Assembly (NCBI RefSeq): GCF_035818615.1
Contig: NZ_JAYKZY010000002.1
Span: forward strand, 622,501-686,500
DNA: 64,000 nt
Reading direction: 5' to 3'
Source: Sphingobium sp. CR2-8
Lineage (GTDB): Bacteria; Pseudomonadota; Alphaproteobacteria; Sphingomonadales; Sphingomonadaceae
A program made the position numbers and the translations under genes. Below are positions 59,953-64,000 of this stretch, in pieces; positions within the stretch are counted from its first letter, which is position 1; every line of letters starts with the position of its first letter. The notes beneath the pieces are model-generated. The model was given only the letters and a program-made list of their open reading frames with translations. It did no database searches and was not told where the DNA came from.

Positions 59953-59974
59953 TTGATTGTATCATTCCAATCAA
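59953..59974 (-). promoter_or_regulatory. LysR-type operator upstream of the sulfite operon
   Basis: Perfect inverted repeat TTGATTG-N8-CAATCAA, 53 bases upstream of the lysR start. It contains the T-N11-A pattern of LysR sites. Located between the lysR gene and the UDG-like gene upstream. Confidence 0.65.
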
Positions 59975-59983
59975 AATTCGAGA

Positions 59984-60580
59984 TCATTCGATCAGGGCGT
60001 TCTTGGCGGCCACCAGCGCGCTTTCGATCCGTTGGCCGACATCAGGGCTGGTGCAAACATTGGCCGGACTGGGGTGGGGCATGGTGATGACAAACGCATC
60101 GGGCCGTGCCTCTTCGATGAGCGCTTTCGCCCCCGCAGCCACCCGTCCTGCCAAGATACAGACCCGCATGCACGGCAGTCTCGCAAGCAGGCCGGGGAGC
60201 GTTGCGAGGCCCTTGGCAATCTCGACGCGGCGCAGCGCGCGATTGCGGGCCCCGGGAGAGTGGACGATCCAGGGCACGCAGTTCCACTGAACTACGTCGT
60301 TTCGGCCAATGTCTGCTGCCTCAAGGTAGCGGCGAAGGTTCCGGGCAGTGCCTGACGGGTTGTCCCGCGACACGAAGCGAGTGCGATCAGGCCCGGGCCC
60401 CGGCGTCTCAAGAAGCAGGAGAAGGCGCGCGTCTATGCCGCCATCGAACGGGTCGAAATGCGGCACCGGGTGTCCTGCGCCAACGAGCCCCTCACGCCAT
60501 ATCTCCAGCGGTGCGATGTGCGGCTTACCAAGTGCTGCGCTGCGTTCGGCGATCAACGCGGGATCATCCAGCCAGACCAT
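59984..60580 (-). CDS. Uracil-DNA glycosylase superfamily protein
   Basis: 198 aa. Typical segments: VPHFDPFDGGIDARLLLLLE then TPGPGPD with the active-site loop, VVQWNCVPWIVH, and MPHPSPANVC carrying the His of the C-terminal motif. Similar proteins in islands are annotated as UDG-like without shown activity. The Ser-Asn triad of classical UDG is altered, so base excision is not certain. Same strand as and 83 bases upstream of the LysR gene. Confidence 0.8.
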   Translation of the reverse strand: MVWLDDPALIAERSAALGKPHIAPLEIWREGLVGAGHPVPHFDPFDGGIDARLLLLLETPGPGPDRTRFVSRDNPSGTARNLRRYLEAADIGRNDVVQWNCVPWIVHSPGARNRALRRVEIAKGLATLPGLLARLPCMRVCILAGRVAAGAKALIEEARPDAFVITMPHPSPANVCTSPDVGQRIESALVAAKNALIE

Positions 60581-60762
60581 TGATCGTCAAATCCTATTGA
60601 AACTACAAAAACCATCGGTTGGATCGATGGCGAGTGTTGCACCATGTGTTCGACAGGCAACGCATGCGTTGACGCGCCTGCTCCTCAGCAGCTCGCATTT
60701 TTTCCGTTGCCCGCTGCGACGATGACACTTGCGTCCGCTGTGGGCGTTATCGCCGGAACGCC

Positions 60763-61146
60763 ATGTCGAAAGGGCTTCACTTGAAACTGCTATGGGGATT
60801 GGCCGGCCTTTGCGCGGCGACAGCATCGGCGGCCGCACTGGCGGCATCGCCTGATGGCTTTGCAAGCCAGATGGCAGCCTCCATGGAACGGATGCACCAT
60901 GCGATGATGATTGCGCCAACCGGCGATCCGGACCGCGACTTTGCCGCGATGATGATCCCCCATCACCAGGGCGCAATCGAGATGGCGGAAGCGGAACTCA
61001 GATACGGAAAAGACGAACGCCTGCGCCGTCTGGCCCAAGGCATCATCGTCGAGCAGCGGCAGGAGATCGCCGTCATGCAGGACATTCTCGCGAAAAAGAC
61101 CGGCCCCGCTGCCGGCGCGCACCACCACATGGGAGACGACAAATGA
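60763..61146 (+). CDS. DUF305 family protein
   Basis: 127 aa with a signal peptide ending ALAASPDG. Conserved DUF305 core FAAMMIPHHQGAIEMAEAEL, with paired His and Met residues suited to metal binding, and a His-rich tail (AGAHHHMGDD). Periplasmic ferritin-like helix bundle expected, often found with copper and other metal resistance genes. First gene of an operon with yncE-like and dedA genes; 4-base overlap with the next. Confidence 0.9.
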   Translation: MSKGLHLKLLWGLAGLCAATASAAALAASPDGFASQMAASMERMHHAMMIAPTGDPDRDFAAMMIPHHQGAIEMAEAELRYGKDERLRRLAQGIIVEQRQEIAVMQDILAKKTGPAAGAHHHMGDDK

Positions 61147-62579
61147 AGAAGACGCTGAGCATCGTGTCATGCACCTTGCCGATAGCGGCTGCCCTGGTCG
61201 CACTCCCGGCAACTGCGCAACAGGTTCCCGATGCCCAGCCTAATCGGGCGATCAGCGCGCAGGACCGTTTCTACACTTCGGATCAGTTCTCCAACACAGT
61301 GTCGGTCATCGATCCGTCGACGAACACTCTGCTGGGTGTCATCAAGCTCGGTGATCCTACGCCTGCAAATCTCAGCCCGCTCTATCGCGGCCAGCTTCTG
61401 GTGCATGGCATGGGCTTCTCGCCCGATCGCCGGACCCTGGCGGTCGTATCGATCGGGTCCAACTCGGTCAGCTTCATCGATACCGCGACCAATGCCGTGA
61501 AGCACACCGCCTATGTCGGGCGCTCGCCGCATGAAGCCTTTTTCCGGCCCGACGGCCGTGAAGTCTGGGTGAGCGTGCGCGGCGAGGATTATATCGCCGT
61601 GCTCGACGGAACCACCTTCAAGGAAACGGGCCGTATCGCCGTGCCCAACGGGCCGGGCATGACGATCTTCTCGCCCGATGGGAAATACGGCTACGTCTGT
61701 TCCAGCTTCTCGCCAGAAACCGTCGTCATCGACACCAGGTCAAAGCGCATCGTTGGCCGCGTGAAGCAGGACAGCCCGTTCTGCCCGGACATCGCCGCCA
61801 CGCCTGACGGCAAGCAGGTATGGCTGACGCTCAAGGACGTCGGCAAGGTCATGGTCTTCGATGCCAAGCCGCCCTTTGCGGTGCGGAAGACGATCGACAC
61901 CGGGCCGATCACCAACCACGTCAACATCGCCAGGACACCCAAAGGCCAGTTCGCCTATGTCACGGTCGGCACGCAGAATATCGTCAGGGTCTTCCGCACC
62001 GACGACTTTTCGGAAATTGCCTCGGTGCCGGTCGGCGCCCTGCCGCACGGCCTTTGGCCGTCAGGCGACGGTAGCCGGATGTATGTCGGGCTGGAAAATG
62101 ACGATGCGGTCGCCGTCATCGATACGGCCACGAACAAGGTCATTGCCACGATCCCGATCGGACAGGGCCCGCAAGGCGTCGCCTATGTTCCCGGCGCCGT
62201 GCCATCAGGGCAAGGCCTCGACAACCTCGTGCCGCTCGCCAAGGCGCAGGGCAAAGTGCAGGTCGTGCTGGAAGGTCAGGGACAGAGCCAGGTGTCGCTG
62301 TTCGATCAGGGCCAGGTGCAGATCCTGCAGGCCGCGGTCGCCGGACTGGCGCCCAAGCAGACCTTTACGCTGGGTCTGGCGGCGCGTCAGGATGGTACCG
62401 GTACGGTCGAGCCGCTGGCCAAGTTCATGACCAATCCGGCAGGCGCGGCGATCGTCAATGCGGTTGGCCCGATCCGGCAGATCGTCAAGGACGCCGCGCC
62501 TGCAGAGCGCCGCTTCCTCGTAATCCGTTCCGGCGCGCCGGATGAGGCAGGTGTGGTGGTCCAGCGGCAGAAGCCGTGA
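61143..62579 (+). CDS. YncE-type beta-propeller protein
   Basis: 478 aa with signal peptide (cleavage near ALPATAQ). Seven-bladed propeller repeats: NTVSVIDPSTNTLLGVIKLG, NSVSFIDTATNAVKHTAYVG, DYIAVLDGTTFKETGRIAVP, DDAVAVIDTATNKVIATIPI. The last 130 residues are a separate domain (YVPGAVPSGQGLDNLVPLAK onward). Periplasmic; such proteins occur with metal resistance or secretion of quinoproteins; binding partner unknown. Confidence 0.88.
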   Translation: MKKTLSIVSCTLPIAAALVALPATAQQVPDAQPNRAISAQDRFYTSDQFSNTVSVIDPSTNTLLGVIKLGDPTPANLSPLYRGQLLVHGMGFSPDRRTLAVVSIGSNSVSFIDTATNAVKHTAYVGRSPHEAFFRPDGREVWVSVRGEDYIAVLDGTTFKETGRIAVPNGPGMTIFSPDGKYGYVCSSFSPETVVIDTRSKRIVGRVKQDSPFCPDIAATPDGKQVWLTLKDVGKVMVFDAKPPFAVRKTIDTGPITNHVNIARTPKGQFAYVTVGTQNIVRVFRTDDFSEIASVPVGALPHGLWPSGDGSRMYVGLENDDAVAVIDTATNKVIATIPIGQGPQGVAYVPGAVPSGQGLDNLVPLAKAQGKVQVVLEGQGQSQVSLFDQGQVQILQAAVAGLAPKQTFTLGLAARQDGTGTVEPLAKFMTNPAGAAIVNAVGPIRQIVKDAAPAERRFLVIRSGAPDEAGVVVQRQKP

Positions 62580-63148
62580 CGCTTGAAGCGATCCTTACCC
62601 AGTACGGCCTTGCAGCCCTGTTCCTTGGCGCGGGAATTGAGGGCGAGACGGTGGTCGTGCTGGGCGGCGTGATGGTCCATCGTGGCCTGATCGCGTACCC
62701 GGCGGCCATCGCGGCAGCCGCGCTCGGGTCCTTTATCGCGGACCAGATCTTCTTTGCCCTCGGCCGCCGGTTCCGCGATCATCGCTATGTTCGGCGCGTC
62801 CAGCAGAAGGCCGCGTTCCGCCGCGCCATCGATGTGTTCGAGCGGCGGCCGATGCTGTTCGGGTTCGGGTTCCGCTTTCTGTATGGCCTGCGTACTGTGA
62901 GCCCCATCGCGATCGGCACGACAGCGCTTCCTGCCTCCCGCTTCATGGCTATCAACGCATTGGCGGCCGTGGTCTGGGCGACGGTTTTCGTGACCTTGGG
63001 TTACCTGTTCGGTCAGGGCATCGAGGCCGCTTTTGGCCGCGTCCGCGATGTGGGCCATGTTCTGCTGCCTGTACTCGCGGTGCTGCTCCTCGTCGGCCTC
63101 GCCGCACACTTCCGGCACCGCAGGCGTGAGGTCACAGCAAAGGACTGA
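62576..63148 (+). CDS. DedA family membrane protein
   Basis: 190 aa with a GTG start overlapping the yncE-like stop (GTGA). DedA/VTT fold: re-entrant segment ALFLGAGIEGETVVVLGG, then FIADQIFFALGRRF and the conserved GFRFLYGLRTVSPIAIGTTA, with four to five membrane helices. DedA proteins are thought to flip phospholipids or undecaprenyl phosphate. Convergent with a PLD gene; their 3' ends overlap by 17 bases. Confidence 0.92.
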   Translation: MTLEAILTQYGLAALFLGAGIEGETVVVLGGVMVHRGLIAYPAAIAAAALGSFIADQIFFALGRRFRDHRYVRRVQQKAAFRRAIDVFERRPMLFGFGFRFLYGLRTVSPIAIGTTALPASRFMAINALAAVVWATVFVTLGYLFGQGIEAAFGRVRDVGHVLLPVLAVLLLVGLAAHFRHRRREVTAKD

Positions 63149-64000
63149 CGAGGCGAGCCAGATTTTCGCAGAAGCGGGAAACACGCGGGCGATCACGCCA
63201 TTCCTCCAGCAAAAGTCGGTCGCTTCGGCGGATGTATCCCCGTTGGACATCCGCGAGAGGTCCGGCGGACGCTTCATCATGCAAGATCAGGCTGATCTCC
63301 GCATTCAGCATGAAGGAGCGAACATCGGCATTGCTGGATCCGATGACGGCGATGCGGCCATCGATCGATACGTTCTTCGCGTGCAGCAACCTGTCGCGGT
63401 AGCGGTGGAGGCGTACGCCTGCCTCGAGCAGTTCGGTATAATAGGATCGCTGGGCAAGGTTCACGAGCCGCTGGTCCACAACATGCGAAACGACAAGGTC
63501 GATCGCGACGCCGCGTGCGACCGCGTTCTTGAGCGCGGTCAGCAGGGCTTCGTCTGGGATCAGATAGGGCGAGACGATGGTGATATTCTCTTGCGCCTCG
63601 TGAACGAGTTCGACGAGCAATCGCTCATAGCCTGGCACGCAATAGTCCGGGCCACTGGGCATCGCCTGCAACTCTGAGGCGCCGGTGACGTCGGGCAAGG
63701 GCAACACCGCGATGGTCTGTTCGGTCTCAAGAAACCAGTCGCTGGCAAAGACGGCATCGAGCGCGCAGACGACCGGGCCTTCGACCCGGGCGACAAGTTC
63801 GTCATTGACGATCCCGGGTTTGAAATCACGGTTCACGATATTCTGCGATCCGACGAAAGCGACCATGCCATCGATCAGGCACAGCTTGCGGTGGTTGCGC
63901 AAATCGCTTCGCGCACGGCGCAGCGCTGCGAAGCGAACCGGTAGGACCAGTTGGGCGGTGACGCCTCGGTCCGCCAGCATCGCCAGGCTGCGCTTCACCC
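63132..64000 (-). CDS. Phospholipase D-like / cardiolipin synthase (5' end outside the window)
   Basis: At least 289 residues. Two HKD sites are visible: NHRKLCLIDGMVAFVGSQN and LHAKNVSIDGRIAVIGSSNA, the pair expected in ClsA-type enzymes that join phosphatidylglycerols. The membrane helices of the N-terminus lie beyond the window edge. The neighbouring DedA gene also concerns phospholipids, so a shared membrane role is plausible. Confidence 0.9.
   Translation of the reverse strand, partial: VKRSLAMLADRGVTAQLVLPVRFAALRRARSDLRNHRKLCLIDGMVAFVGSQNIVNRDFKPGIVNDELVARVEGPVVCALDAVFASDWFLETEQTIAVLPLPDVTGASELQAMPSGPDYCVPGYERLLVELVHEAQENITIVSPYLIPDEALLTALKNAVARGVAIDLVVSHVVDQRLVNLAQRSYYTELLEAGVRLHRYRDRLLHAKNVSIDGRIAVIGSSNADVRSFMLNAEISLILHDEASAGPLADVQRGYIRRSDRLLLEEWRDRPRVSRFCENLARLVSPLL

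Overview
The window reads as chromosomal DNA of an alphaproteobacterium of the order Sphingomonadales (Sphingobium/Sphingomonas-like). The evidence is high GC coding, very dense packing with many 4-base ATGA/GTGA gene overlaps, alphaproteobacterial marker genes (ATPase inhibitor zeta, GapR/DUF2312, DUF1244, zinc-free L36) and at least six copies of a REP-like inverted repeat (CCGTTCGG..TCGAGCC..CGAACGG) between genes. The genus is an inference. No tRNA, rRNA or CRISPR array was found.

Layout. 1-7.5 kb: 3' part of cobalamin-dependent methionine synthase, a DUF488 protein, a secreted beta-helix protein, and a RamB/ScfR-type regulator divergent from isocitrate lyase (aceA) with a candidate operator between them. 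7.5-16.2 kb: a DUF885 peptidase, a GST, leuC - 37-aa small ORF - leuD (all overlapping), ATPase inhibitor zeta, BolA, monothiol glutaredoxin, and a BlaI/M56 pair with two BlaI-type operators. 16.2-22.7 kb: hemW, rdgB and rph on the minus strand, split by two plus-strand envelope genes, then hrcA-grpE. 22.7-27 kb: threonine synthase, PadR-DUF2218, M14 carboxypeptidase and DUF4136 lipoprotein. 27-34.7 kb: rpmJ, a frame-disrupted pyk, DUF1244, gapR, ybjQ-like, yebC, ruvC, dienelactone hydrolase, prmA and a soluble chemoreceptor. 34.8-39 kb: sdhCDA ending in a terminator without sdhB, a ParDE toxin-antitoxin pair, a zincin-like protein and a PCuAC copper chaperone. 39-44.4 kb: dnaK with a strong RpoH-type promoter, dnaJ behind a hairpin that covers its ribosome binding site, an amino acid permease and a 48-aa orphan. 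44.4-52.6 kb: acyl-CoA dehydrogenase with its MerR regulator, DUF2946 protein plus TonB receptor, a PepSY remnant, a FAD dehydrogenase and a PhyH-like oxygenase.

52.7 kb to the end looks like an integrated accessory region. A P4-type integrase is followed by a decayed IS1182-type element with intact ends and a 4-bp target duplication. Then comes a compact sulfite module: a LysR regulator, a TDT/SLAC1 anion transporter, a molybdenum sulfite dehydrogenase and its cytochrome c, with a perfect inverted repeat upstream of the LysR gene. A uracil-DNA glycosylase-like gene, a DUF305 / YncE beta-propeller / DedA operon and a phospholipase D (cardiolipin synthase-like) gene cut by the window edge complete the region.

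The most noteworthy features are the small ORF wedged between leuC and leuD, the dnaJ start-site hairpin, the apparently leaderless RpoH-type hrcA promoter, the frame break in pyk, sdhCDA without sdhB, the hemW/CAP gene pair sharing one CATG as both start codons, and the integrase-linked sulfite cassette.
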